From Chrysemys picta bellii (taxonomy: Eukaryota; Chordata; Testudines; Emydidae), in the NCBI RefSeq assembly GCF_011386835.1, contig NC_088792.1:110704421-110768420 (forward strand): a stretch of DNA of 64,000 nt, in the 5' to 3' direction. Each line of letters starts with the position of its first letter. The first letter of the stretch is position 1. Both the position numbers and the translations under genes were made by a program. The notes below the pieces were generated by a model. That model was not told where the DNA came from. It saw only the letters and a program-made list of their open reading frames with translations, and did no database searches. This document shows, piece after piece, positions 12,077-22,901 of this stretch.

Positions 12077-12521
12077 ATACCTCGCCAGATGCATCCCAAG
12101 ACAGCATTAGCTTTTTTCACGGCCATATCACATTGGCAGCTCATAGTCATCCTGTGATCAACCAATACTCCAATACTTCTCCTCTGTTACTTCCAACTGA
12201 TGAGTCCCCAGCATATAACAAAAACTCTTGTTATTAATCCCTAAATGTATGACCTTGCACTTTTCACAATTAAATTTCATTTTATTACCATTACTGCAGT
12301 TTACAAGGTCATCCAGATCTTCCTGTAGGATATCCCAGTCCTTCTCTGTATTGGCAATACCTCCCAGCTTTGTGTCATCCGCAAACTTTATTAGCACACT
12401 CCCACTTTTTGTACCAAGGTCAGTAATAAAAAGATTAAATAAGATTGGTCCCAAAACCGATCTCTGAGGAACTCCACTAGTAACCTCCCTCCAGCCTGAC
12501 TGTTCACCTTTCAGTATGACC
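12077..12521 (-). mobile_element. CR1 LINE reverse-transcriptase fragment
   Basis: Minus-strand frame 12454-12158 reads GPILFNLFITDLG then FADDTKLGG, the RT catalytic block with the aspartate pair. It is an internal fragment: its 3' side stops at 12077 inside the ORF, unusual for CR1, which normally loses only 5' sequence. This suggests it belongs with the CR1 at 10521-11507. Confidence 0.75.
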
Positions 12522-12733
12522 TGTCGGAGAAAAACACAGTTCTCACTCTTTGGTTGGTTGCAGCAAAGTCAGATATTTTATTCTCAAGCAATTGCATAGA
12601 GGGAGAGAGTGCACTAGGACACAGGGGTTTCCCCCTTCTAGGCAGGTCTCTTTACAGGTAAACAATTACAGCAAGCATTTATACCTTTGTTACAGACAAT
12701 AATGAGCAACAGCTGCATTTTGTTTATACATAG
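12522..12733. mobile_element. probable LTR fragment, unclassified
   Basis: Runs from TGTCGGAGAAAAACACAG to GTTTATACA, interrupting the CR1 at 12521. The TG..CA ends suggest an LTR, but no target-site duplication is visible and I cannot name the family. Confidence 0.35.
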
Positions 12734-13200
12734 TGTGACAAAGTTCCTCCTCTATCTTGGTGGGTCCTGCGCTTATTGGCAGATTTTCTTGCCTCAGAGA
12801 TTCACCATGTGGGTTGGGGAACAGCCCAGAGACCTTCCCCTCTGGGGGAACCCACAGTCCAGGTCAATTGGGAGGTTTTGGGGGGAACCCGGGCCCGCCC
12901 TCTACTCTGGGTTCCAGCCCAGGGCCCTGTGGACTGCAGCTATCTATAGTGCCTCCTGTAACAGCTGCATGACAGCTACAACTCCCTGGGCTACTTCCCC
13001 ATGGCCTCCTCCAAACACCTTCCTTAGTCTCACCACAGGACCTTGCTCCTGGTGTCTGATAACGCTTGTGCTCCTCAGTCCTCCAGCAGCACACCCTCTC
13101 ACTCAGCTCCTTGCGCCTCTTGCTCCCAGCTCCTCACACTCACACCACAAACTGAAGTGAGCTCCTTTTTAAAACCCAGGTGCCCTGATTAATTGATTTG
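12734..13200. mobile_element. ERV-type LTR, truncated
   Basis: Begins TGTGACAAAGTTCCTCC, an LTR-like start that I recognise as abundant in turtle genomic sequence. The far end is missing: the sequence passes directly into CR1 ORF1 near 13200. On the minus strand TTTTAAAAAGG near 13170 could be a TATA box, but the orientation is not secure. Confidence 0.55.
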
Positions 13201-14522
13201 CCAGCCTCCATCCTAGAAGTCTATTTCCCTCCTTACTCAGGTGAAGTCCATCCCGAGAGAACAGTCCTCTGTCCATGAATGCCTCCCAGTGGCCATACAT
13301 CCCAAAGCCCTCCTTATAGGGGGAGGGATAGCTCAGTGGTTTGAGCATTGGCCTGCTAAACCCAGGGTTGTGAGTTCAATCCTTGAGGGGGCCACTTGGG
13401 GATCTGGGGCAAAATCAGTACTTGGTCCTGCTAGTGAAGGCAGGGGGCTGGACTCGATGACCTTTCAAGGTCCCTTCCAGTTCTAGGAGATGGGATATCT
13501 CCATTATTATTATAGCAGCACTTCCTGAGCCATCTGTTTATCATAATAATCTTGTCACACCTCTGTTGCCTTTTTCTATGAACAGGCAGAATCCCACTGA
13601 AGATCACCTGAGCCTCGATTTCCTTGAGCATCTTCCCCAGCCTGGAATAGTATCCCTTGATATGTTCCAGTGAGAATCTAGCTGTATCATTTGTTCCCAC
13701 ATGAAGGAAAATCAGTGGATTCTTTCCCGCTCCCATTAGGATCCTCTTCAGCCTCAGGTCCACATCCTGTATCTTAGCACCTGGCAGACAGCACACCCTT
13801 CTGTTCTCTGGATCAGCTCTGGTTACAGGCCTGTCTATTCTTCTCAGTAAGGAGTCCCCAATCATGTAGACCTGCCTTTTCCTGGTGATGGTGTGATTCT
13901 CCAGTCTATTCCCTGTTCCCTCTGACTGCAAATCCTCTTGATTCCGATTCTCCCTTGCAATCCTCTGCAACTCATCCTGTATCCTCCTGGGGCTCATATT
14001 TGGTGTTCTCTCCATTGACTCTTCCCCTCTTCCTATAGAACTAGCTGCTCTTCTCTTCTTCCTTGCCCTCCCACCTTCAGTGACCACCTGCTGTGCCCCT
14101 TCTTCATCTTCCAATTTGGCAAACCTGTTCCTGAGCTCTATTTCTCCTTCACTAGCCCGTCTTTTCCTCTGCCTGGTTCTCTTAGTCACATGCTTCCACT
14201 GTCCACTTTCCTCATCCAGCAGTCTCCCCTCAGAGTTCTTTGGTCCTGTTTCCATCTGCAAGTCTGAGCTTTTCCCTTCAGCCTCCTCATGTCTTTGCTC
14301 CATCATCTGCTCGAACCTGCTTCTAAACTCAACCAGAGTTTCCACCTGCATCTCCAATCCTCGGATCTTTTCTTCCATCAGCTCTATCAGGCGACACTTC
14401 ATGCAGACGAATGAAGGTATCCCCTCCAAGATCATGTACATACTGCAGCTTCCACATCCAATCATCTTCACTGTGCCTTCCACTGCTTGGGTCACTACCA
14501 CTGCTGCCTCTGTATCTGTCAT
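13195..14522 (-). pseudogene. CR1 ORF1 protein (zinc-finger-like, coiled coil, SGNH esterase), SINE-disrupted
   Basis: The frame is open from ATG 14522 to the SINE edge at 13509. Near residue 22 a CGSC.. CMKC cysteine pattern suggests a small zinc-binding unit. It is followed by a heptad-rich stretch (about residues 45-80), a charged Lys/Arg-rich region with likely RNA-binding character, and from about residue 215 an SGNH/GDSL esterase domain: GDSLLRR (Ser block) and HVGTNDTA (Gly-x-Asn-Asp block). The last block, RDGLHL with the catalytic His and Asp, lies beyond the SINE in the minus reading of 13319-13195. In CR1 elements ORF1 is thought to act as a nucleic-acid-binding partner of the ORF2 polymerase, and esterase-type ORF1 is known in this clade. 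The SINE separates the catalytic triad, so the protein cannot be made intact. Confidence 0.82.
13320..13509 (+). repeat. Cry-type tRNA-derived SINE
   Basis: Opens GGGAGGGATAGCTCAGTGG, which includes a pol III A box (TAGCTCAGTGG); a B box lies in GGTTGTGAGTTCAATCC. Then follows the tRNA-unrelated body to TTCTAGGAGATGGG and an AT-rich tail. Flanked by TTATAG on both sides (13314-13319, 13510-13515), a short target-site duplication. This SINE type is the best taxonomic marker in the window and points to a turtle. It sits inside CR1 ORF1. Confidence 0.9.
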
Positions 14523-14944
14523 AGCCTTCCCACCTAAGTCCTGTTAGTCCGGGAAACATAAACCAAACCAAAACACCATCACCCACAGCAAAACAAACCC
14601 CCAACAAGCACCACAACACTGCCAGAACACCACACACTCCCTAGCCTGTGTGTTCCTCTGTCTGGTTCTCCTAGTCTTCCCTCCAAACTCCCCTTGCAAA
14701 CTCCCATTAAAACTCCCCTGTTTACAGCTCTGTTTGCTGGCTCCTGTGCCGCTGCATCTGTCTTGTTGGAGTGTGACTGGCTCACCTTTCTTTTTGGGGT
14801 TAAAACTGTACTTGAGTAATTTTTTTTTGTTTGTGTTGGCGGATTATTTTTCAGGTTTTTATTTATTGTATTTTTAGGGGTGTATATCAATGTTCTGAAT
14901 GTCATTCTTGCTCTTCAGGAAAGGCTTTTTTAAGGATGAAGGTT

Positions 14945-15720
14945 TGGCAACTTCTTTAAGGACAGTCAGACTCTGTATTAACCTGATCCCCATGAAGGTT
15001 TGATCCATAGATGGATCCTATTGATTTAGACTGATTGGCCCCAGCTCTCACCACTGGTTCTGGGCTTGGTGATCTCCTTTGTCCCAAAGGAGTGCAGCTG
15101 TCATGGTGGTTCATAGATCGAAATTTGGCCTTTGATGTAGCTGGGGCTTGATCCATAAATCTCTTAAAAAATTAGGACCAAAGCCTTAAATTGGCATTGA
15201 GGGATGACTGAGTAACTGGCAGGACATGAGCACAGGCCTGATGGTCTCACTACAGCCTAGACTGAAAGAGGCAGGCAGCCACATTCTGTACGAGCTGGAG
15301 TTTTTGCATTATCTTCACATTCCGCTTCAGATAAAGTGAATTACAGGAATCCAGCTTCAATGTGACAAACGGATCATTGTGGCCAACTCCTCCTCTAGAA
15401 GAAAGGGGTGAAGTTTTCTATACACTGGAGCCATTTTTGACAGTGATGCTACCTGATCATCAAAGCTCAGTGAGGAGTCAAATAGGACCACTCGGCTTCA
15501 TACCACTCTGATTAATAGAAACAATAAAAGGTGGGGATAGTGTCTTAGCTAGTTCTTCAAATGTTTTTCCCCTCCCAACCAGCAACATTTTGGTCTTGCC
15601 TGGGTTCACCTTGAGCCAGCTTCTATTCTTCCAAGAGCTGATATCTTGTTGATATTCGGACATCTTAATGTAATAGTGAAAATTTGCTGACCTACATATA
15701 GGCCACCTACATCTTTATCA
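14945..15720 (-). mobile_element. L2-like LINE relic (ORF2 RT part)
   Basis: On the minus strand SSWKNRSWLKVNPGKTKMLL (15640-15580 region) matches the post-YxDD block LNPxKTEVLL of L2-type RTs. LDSSLSFDDQVASLSK and degraded downstream blocks follow. It shares the same order and words with 4485-5225, for example GGCAGCCACATTCTGTAC in both. Broken by many stops. Confidence 0.6.
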
Positions 15721-16280
15721 TTAACTGCCTCATCTCCTGAAATGCACCCAAGGAAAGGAAACTGTATAGTAATAACATGACTACTAAATAAATTATTCAA
15801 AACATGTGTTAGAGAGCACTTATCTTGTATATCACCTAAAGCAATAAAGACATATTGGACCTTTATGACAATTAAAGTAATATACGTAAAAAGAAATCTC
15901 AGCTTTGCAGTTCAGCCCAAACTATATAATGGGCTTACCCAAAATCCTAGATTCAAGCACTCCTAAGATTTGGAGAAATCTGGATCCCAAGCTGAGTGTA
16001 TGTTGTTGTTTTTTTGTGGGGGCCTGGTAGGGATGGTTTGGCATGACTTGGAGGCATAGATGCTTCCTGCCAATCCACTGCCACCAGTCTGAACAAGGGC
16101 CTGAGAGTGCTCCTGCCCACAAAAAATACATAGATTATGAGTGAGCTGCAGCACAAAGTATGTCCTTAAAGTCAGCAAACCTTTAGCAAGGTATCCACCC
16201 TAACAAATGTAGAGGGAGAGAAACAAGGAGATATCTACTAGAAAAGCATGCTCAGGGTCCTCTAGGATTTTCTAATCTTT
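15721..16280. other. no recognised feature; donor of a 29-bp repeat
   Basis: Unique-looking, but 15867-15895 is repeated exactly at 17124-17152 inside a CR1. Confidence 0.5.
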
Positions 16281-16289
16281 TTCTCTTCA

Positions 16290-16640
16290 ACTCTTGCTCC
16301 TTTCTCCCTCCTGTGCTTTTGCCATCACTTTCCCTCTCTCTACTGTCAGGTGCTCATTCTCTCTTCCTTTCTCAGGGTCACCTGATCCTCTCTCCTTCCC
16401 CAGGCCCTACCTCAGGATCCTTCCATCCCTAAGATCCCTACATTTTCTCTACTATGCTCCGGATCTTTCCTTCAGTTCTTTCACTTCCAAATCCTCTCCC
16501 ACTCCTTGGGATCCTGCTAATTCAACTCTCTGCCTACATCACAGTTCTTCCACCCTAGGATCACTCCTGTTCATCTCTTTTCGGCAGGATCACTTCAGTT
16601 CTTTGCTCATTCTCTTTATAATCTCCCTAGTTAACCCATC
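16290..16640. repeat. degenerate pyrimidine-rich minisatellite
   Basis: C/T-rich with recurring CTCAGGATCCTTCC-like words, related to 535-800. Similar C/T-rich DNA continues at 18600-18790 on the other side of the MITE and CR1 insertion. Confidence 0.45.
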
Positions 16641-16681
16641 GAACTAATTTGTCTGCCATCCAGATTTATTTTTTTCTCCCA

Positions 16682-16756
16682 GGCTGGGATTTTCAAAGGA
16701 GCTTAAGAGCAGTTAGGTACAGAGCACCAATTGAAAATCAAGGGAAGATGGGTGCC
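16682..16756. repeat. left arm of palindromic MITE
   Basis: GGGATTTTCAAAGGAGCTTA is the inverse of TAAGCTCCTTTGAAAATCCC at 18576-18595. The CR1 between them was therefore inserted into this palindromic element. Confidence 0.65.
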
Positions 16757-16765
16757 CCTTCCTGC

Positions 16766-17105
16766 TTCTCCACGTGGGCACCAATGATACTGCCAAGAAT
16801 GACCTTGAGCGGATCACTGCAGACTACGTGGCTCTGGGAAGAAGGATAAAGGAGTTTGAGGTGCAAGTGGTGTTCTCGTCCATCCTCGCTGTGGAAGGAA
16901 AAAACCCGGGTAGAGACCATCAAATCATGGAAGTCAATGAATGGCTATGCAGGTGGTGTCAGAGAGAAGGCTTTGGATTCTTTGACCATGGGATGGTGTT
17001 CCAAGGAGGAGGAGTACTAGGCAGAGACGGGCTTCACCTAACGAAGAGAGGGAAGAGCATCTTCGCAAGCAGGTTGGATAACCTAGTGAGGAGGGCTTTA
17101 AACTA
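16766..17105 (+). pseudogene. CR1 ORF1 C-terminal part (SGNH esterase)
   Basis: Open to a stop at 17104-17106 and starting inside the esterase domain: HVGTNDTAKNDLE (Gly-Asn-Asp block) and near the end GRDGLHLTKRGKSI with the Asp..His block. The Ser block is lost to 5' truncation. It is a useful reference for the C-terminus that is SINE-separated in the copy at 13195-14522. Confidence 0.75.
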
Positions 17106-17170
17106 GGTTCACCAAGGGAAGGAGACAATTAAAGTAATATACGTAAAAAGAAGCCCTGAGGTAAGTGGGG

Positions 17171-18220
17171 AAGTGTAGTGCCCATCTTTAAAAAAGGGAA
17201 CAAGGAGGATCCGAGGAAATACAGGCCAGTCAGCCTCACCTCAATCCCTGGAAAAATCATGGAGCAGGTCCACAAGGAATCAATTCTGAAGCACTTAGAG
17301 GAGAGCAAAGTGATCAGAAACAGTCAGCATGGATTCACCAAGGGCAAGTCATGCCTGACTAACCTAATTGCCTTCTATGACGAGAACTGGCTCTGTGGAA
17401 AGTAGTGGACGTGTTATTCCTTGACTTTAGCAAAGCTTTAGATACGGTCACCCACGGTATTCTTGCTGGCAAGTTAAAGAATATGGGCTGGATGAATGGA
17501 CTATAAGGTGGATAGAAAGCTGGCTAGATCGTAGGGCTCAATGGGTAGTGATCAATGGCTCCATGTCTAGTTGGCAGCCGGTATCAAACGGAGTGCCCAA
17601 GGGTCGGTTCTGGGACCGGCTTTGTTCAATATCTTCATTAATCATCTGGAGGATGGCGTGGACTGCACCCTCAGCAAGTTTGCAGATGACACTAAACTGG
17701 GAGGAGTGGTAGATATGCTGGAGGGTAGGGATAGGATACAGAGGGACCTAGACAAATTAGAGGATTGGGTCAAAAGAAATCTGATGAGGTTCAACAAGGA
17801 CAAGTGCAGAGTCCTGCACTTAGGATGTAAGAATCCCATGCACTGCAACAGACAAGGGACCGAATGGCTAGGCAGCAGTTCTGCAGAAAATGGCCTAGGG
17901 GTTACAGTGAATGAGAAGCTGGATATGAGTTGACAGTATGCCCTTGTTGCCAAGAAGGCTAACGGCATTTTGGGCTGTATAAGTAGGGGCATTACCAGCA
18001 GATCGAGGGATGTGATCATTCCCCTCTATTCAACATTGGTGAGGCCTCATCTGGAGTACTGTGTCCAGTTTTGGGCCCCACACTAGAAGAAGGATGTGGA
18101 AAAATTGGAAAGAGTCCAGCAGAGGGCAACAAAAATGATTAGGGGGCTGGAGCACATGACTTATGAGGAGAGGCTGAGGGAATTCGGATGGTTTAGTCTG
18201 CAGAAGAGAAGAATGAGGGG
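17171..18220 (+). pseudogene. CR1 ORF2 reverse-transcriptase remnant
   Basis: Three reading-frame pieces (17178-17405, a shifted middle, 17571-17933) and a continuation to about 18220 cover the RT palm, with the FADDTKLGG catalytic motif at about 17680-17706, and the RT C-terminus. The N-terminal endonuclease is absent. Frameshifts near 17400 and 17500-17580 and a stop at 17931 inactivate it. Confidence 0.85.
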
Positions 18221-18568
18221 GGATTTGATTTGATAGCTGCTTTCAACTACCTGAAAGGGGGTTCCAAAGAGGATGGATCTAGACTGTTCTCAGTGGTACC
18301 AGATGACAGAACAAGGAGTAATGGTCTCAAGTTGCAGCAGGGGAGGTTTAGGTTGGATATTAGGAAAAACTTTTTCACTAGGAGGGTGGTGAAGCACTAG
18401 AATGGGTTACCTAGGGAGGTGGTGGAATCTCCTTCCTTAGAGGATTTTAAGGTCAGGCTTGACAAAGCCCTGGCTGGGATATTTAGTAGGGAATTGGTCC
18501 TGCTTTGAGAAGGGGGTTGGACTAGATGAGCTCCTGAGGTCCCTTCCAACCCTGATATTCTATGATTC

Positions 18569-18600
18569 TGTCTCCCTTAAGCTCCTTTGAAAATCCCAGC
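18569..18600. repeat. right arm of palindromic MITE
   Basis: TTAAGCTCCTTTGAAAATCC pairs with the arm at 16682-16715 in inverse orientation. Confidence 0.65.
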
Positions 18601-18790
18601 CCAATTCACATACCCACCAGGACCACCACAGATCATCTAGATTCTTCTGCCCACTCAGCCCACTGCTGCATCTCTCTTACCCTCCTTAGAGCCGGCCCCA
18701 TCTCTCCCTCCTCAAGTTTTCCCCAGTTGATGTCTCACTTCCATTTCATGTTCCCCTGTCGAGGTTCTGTCTCACCCCAGGGTAATGCAT

Positions 18791-19892
18791 GATTACAGCT
18801 TATTGGGAATTAAACAAATAAGAAGGTCAAAATTGAAACAAAATGTTGCAACATTGTCAAAACAATTGATCCAATTCATATTAGATACGGAGATAGATTT
18901 TTGGTTCAGGAGATTTTGAGATTTCAATTTTTTGTCTTAAAAGAATCTCTGAGATTCTCAAGGGAGGGGAAAACCCATTTCCTTCCCAGGTCTAAACATG
19001 TTTGGAGCTTTCCTCACCTTCTCTTTTCCTGATCACTGAAACTTCATTATTTAGGAAGGAGGACTAATCCGGCTGCTAACAAGGGAGGATGAGTGTGGCA
19101 ACAGCTGGTGCCCTCTCCCTTCTCCACCCACCAACAGTGAACATAGACCACAGTGAGGTGGAACAGAGCAGCAGAGGAATAACAGTTCCAGGATGCCCAA
19201 AAGAGGTGCCAGGGTGGCCTTTAGTGATGGGAGGAGTAAATAGCTCAGAGAAAAATGCAGCCCATAGTCCTGAAAGCCCCACACCCTGTGCTGCACTCTG
19301 TGGCTTGAACTCCATGGAAAAAAGGAAAGTGAGCTGAACTCAGCTGCCTTTTTCAGGGAGATTCTGATGCACACGACTCTGGACCAGCCATCTAAGGGGA
19401 AAAACAGAGAACAGAGTAGCCAGTTATGGTTTCTGAAACAAAAGCAATATGCAAAATTTGCAAAGTGTAATAAAAAAGTATAAAAACATATTTTAAAATA
19501 ATAGTAATTTCATATAACTACCATTCTTCAGATCTTACTTTCCTTCCCTTCTCAGACACCTATAATCTAAATAAAAAAGGAAATGGACAACCTCATCCTG
19601 CAAGCCATCTAGCAACTTCATTATAGCCCTGTGTCTTAGTTTTTAACTAAGCATGCAGCTCCAATGCACATATTGCATGTGTTGCTCCTGTGAACCAAGT
19701 CTTGGAATGAATCATTGAGTTTCTGAGCAATATGGAGTCAGCAGCACCACCATGTGGCATCTCGGAACAAACAATTATAGCAATTGAAACCAGTCATTTG
19801 TGATACAGGCGAATTCAGTTTGGGGAAGTTACTGTACAAAGTCACATCACATTTTTAGGCAACCACAGCTATACAGGGAAATACAACCTACA
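18791..19892. other. no recognised feature
   Basis: Unique-looking; frames at 19051-19374 on both strands overlap and show no family resemblance. Confidence 0.4.
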
Positions 19893-20975
19893 TGAAGCTA
19901 CTATAAGGTGGGTGCATAACTGGTTGGAAAACCATTCCTAGAGAGTAGTTATCAGTGATTCACTGTCATGCTTGAAGGGCATCACAAGTGGGGTCCTGCA
20001 GGGATTGGTTCTGGGTCCAGTTCTGTTCAATATCTTCATCAATGATTTAGATAATGGCATAGAGAGTACACTTATAAAGTTTGCGGACAATACCGAGCTG
20101 GGAGGGGTTGCAAGTGCTTTCGAGGATAGGATTAAAATTCAAAATGATCAGGACAAACTGGAGATATGGTCTGAAGTAAATAGGATGAAATTTGATAAGG
20201 ACAAATGCAAAGTACTCCACTTAGGAAGGAACAATCAGTTGCACACATACAAAATGGGAAATGACTGCGTAGGAAGGAGTACTGCAGAAAGGGATCTGGG
20301 GGTTGTAGTGGATCACAAGCTAAATATGAGTCAACAGTATAACACTGTTGCAAAAAAAGCAAACATCATTCTGGGATGTATTAGCAGGGGTATTGTAAGC
20401 AAGACACGAGAAGTAATTCTTCCGCTCTACTCCGCGCTGATTAGGCCTCAACTGGAGTATTGTGTCCAGTTCTGGGTGCCACATTTCAGGAAAGATGTGG
20501 ACAAATTGGAGAAAGTCCAGAGAAGAATAACAAAAATGATTAAAGGTCTAGAAAACATACATGACCTATGAGGGAAGATTGAAAAAATTGGGTTTGTTTA
20601 GTCTGGAGAAGAGAAGACTGAGGGGAGGATATGATAACAGTTTTCAAGAACATAAAAGGTTGTTAACAAGGAGGAGGGAGAAAAATTGTTCTTCTTAACC
20701 TCTGAGGATAGGACAAGAAGCAATGGGCTTAAATTGCAGCAAGGGCAGTTTAGGTTGGACATTAGGAAAAAGTTCCTAACTGTCAGAGTGGTTAAACACA
20801 GAGATAAATTGCCTAAGGAAGTGGTAGAATCTCCATCATTGAGGATTTTTAAGAGCAGGTGGGAGAAACACCTGTCAGGGATGGTCTAGATAATACTTAG
20901 TCCTGCCTTGAGTGCAGGGGACTGGACTAGATGACCTCTTGAGGTCCCTTCCAGTTCTATGATTCTATGTTATAT
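19893..20975 (+). mobile_element. CR1 LINE, 3' third
   Basis: 5'-truncated within RT and running to the CR1 3' end (GAGGTCCCTTCCAGTTCTAT then GATTCTATG). It carries the longest intact RT frame in the window. Confidence 0.9.
19972..20571 (+). pseudogene. CR1 ORF2 reverse-transcriptase C-terminal half
   Basis: A 199-codon open frame: VLGPVLFNIFINDLDNGIES, then FADNTELGG, where the usual catalytic DD of FADDTKLGG is changed to DN, followed by DKDKCKVLHLGRNN, RDLGVVVDHKLNMS and [20 protein letters not shown]. Stop at 20569-20571; the normal C-terminus continues in another frame (20686-20889, VESPSLRIFKSRWEKHLSG). No endonuclease. The lost second aspartate alone would abolish polymerase activity. 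Confidence 0.85.
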
Positions 20976-22420
20976 ACTGACACTGTAAAACATCCAGATT
21001 ATATGCTACCTACAGGATTTCTGCTGCATATACAAAGTACATAGGATGTGTGCGGTTTTCTATATGCTGTTTGTGCATACTCTAACAGTGTAATTTAGTT
21101 GCCATGGTTACATTTCGTAAAAATTCCTGGCATACTGGCAAATTTGGCTTTGAATGCATCCACAGTATAATAAAACATGTCACACGGACTGACTGGTGGA
21201 CTGAATGATAAGAACTGGTAACAGTTTAGTGCCGCATAAGATACCAATGTCAGATGAGTACTGTATGAATAGCTGCCCAACAGAAGCTCACACATAAAGT
21301 TCTGCTTTTCTGTCTACAAAGAGCAAACCTCTACTTTCAGTCTGAACAAGCTTTATTTTGGATTAAGGAAAAGCAACAAAACAAGAATGAGCCAAAGTAA
21401 AAACTGCATGACACTCAGCAGTGTACGTACACAGCTTGTTAACATGCTGCATCACTCTGCTTCACATATGGCAGCTGTCCCTGCAAAGAGCAGTTCATGA
21501 GAAATTTAAGGAACACAGAACAAATCCATTACAATTATGCAGCTACATATAGCACAGATGTGAGTGGCCTCTCCCACCCTCTATCCATGTCCTGGTATTT
21601 TGAACAGGAAATAATTTATTCCTTCTTTTCCCATTCTGCTTTTAGTATAGTTCTGTCCTTTCTCTATATTTCTTCTTCCTCTCCCCTTAGTGTACCCAAG
21701 TGATCCCAGCATGAGGGAGGTGCTGGGAATGGGAGGTGGCATGGCCAGGTGATCTCTGGAAGGCATAATTGCCCCTCAGGGTTTGCTGCAAGCTGGCACA
21801 GTTTAGCACTCCTCTGTGCTGGGAAGGGAGACAGCATAGAACCAGTCCCTGTTTGGTACCATTTTACACTAATTTTGCACAAGCTTGGAGAGTCAGGCCC
21901 AAGATGTCTGAACAACAGGGGAGAAATAATGTGATGCAGTTGCAAAAACACAGGGAACATGTGGATCAGTACAGAAAACAATGAAAGCCGCAGCTTTCAA
22001 AGACACAGCAAGAAAGAGACTCAAGCAATAGCAGAAGTAATATAATATTATAATAAAGAGGATCAATTATAATTACCTGTTTCTGTGGGGTTGTTTCCTT
22101 TAGTCATTGGAAGAGTGGGTCAAACAATATAAAAATGAGTAGGATCCATATTCTTATTATCTGTAAGTGTTTCTATGAGAAGTGTGTTCCATACCCTTCT
22201 AAATCAAGCTTTGTTATCTAGGATCCCCTCTTTTAGGGGAAGGTAGACATGCAGTAAGTGTCATAGGGCCTGATCCTGATGTCACGTGCACTGGAATAAG
22301 TCAGGAACAACTCAAAAGTTAAACTAGCATGAGATCAGAATGAGACCATTGAAATTGGAGACCAGGCACCATAATTCTCAGTTAGTAATGGGAAAACTTC
22401 ACAGGGTTATTAGTAGCAGT
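20976..22420. other. no recognised feature
   Basis: Unique-looking sequence without family matches. Confidence 0.4.
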
Positions 22421-22685
22421 AGTAGTCCTATTACAGTAATGGTTAGAGACCTCAGCTAAGATCCTGGCTTCTTTCTGCTAGACACTGTACAAACATAGGC
22501 AGAGAGAGTCCCTGCCCCAAAGAGCTACAGTACAAGACAGACACCGGGTGGGAGAAAAATCATAGGTAAAGTAACTTCACCAAGATCACACAGCATGAGC
22601 ATTGCAGAGCTGTGAACAAAACCCAGGTTACCCAAATCCCAGTCTAGGGCTCTAGCTATTGGGCCATCCTGCCTTTCCATAGAGT
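22421..22685 (-). repeat. MIR-like CORE-SINE relic
   Basis: Reverse-orientation core: AGACACTGTACAAACA, then AAGTAACTTCACCAAGATCA (usual form AAGTGACTTGCCCAAGGTCA), then AACCCAGGTTACCCAAATCC and GGGCCATCCTGCCT, in the order expected for a reversed MIR-type element. Confidence 0.6.
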
Positions 22686-22858
22686 GTTCCAAATTGAGGC
22701 TTAATTCATGTACGTACTCAGAAGTTTGGCTGCTTAGCTGAATTTTATGAACCACAAAAGTATTCAAACTTTGTCTGGAAGTCATATAAGAATAGGTTCT
22801 CTCATTAGATTCCCAGTGTTTCTGATGCCAGGCCCAGCTAGAAATACCACAAAAAGGT

Positions 22859-22901
22859 GTGGTTTTGTTTTTGTTGTTGTTTTGTTTGTTTTTGTTTTGT
22901 A
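22859..22901 (+). repeat. GTTTT-rich simple repeat
   Basis: Runs of G followed by two to five Ts, imperfect. Confidence 0.7.

Larger units (their letters stand above)
13195..14905 (-). mobile_element. CR1 LINE 5' part with ORF1
   Basis: Minus-strand LINE: 5' UTR about 14905-14523, then ORF1 from 14522. The copy ends within or just after ORF1 at about 13195, beside an LTR. A Cry SINE at 13320-13509 is inserted near the end of ORF1; the coding sequence resumes beyond it (13319-13195). Confidence 0.8.
16757..18568 (+). mobile_element. CR1 LINE, internally deleted
   Basis: Contains the end of ORF1 (16766-17105), then almost directly RT sequence of ORF2 (from 17171) through to the CR1 3' UTR, which ends TATTCTATGATTCTG. 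The endonuclease and the first part of RT are missing. RT blocks visible: [39 protein letters not shown], then [20 protein letters not shown], and the C-terminal [15 protein letters not shown]. Several frameshifts and stops make it inactive. A 24-29-bp foreign insert lies at 17124-17152. Confidence 0.88.

Noticed and set aside
13329..13384. tRNA gene
   Set aside because: A and B boxes are present, but they belong to a Cry SINE with body and tail; the second copy at 33165 confirms this.
14080..14547. 155-codon plus frame opposite CR1 ORF1
   Set aside because: Antisense shadow of the charged, Lys/Glu-rich ORF1, giving a Ser/Leu-rich frame.
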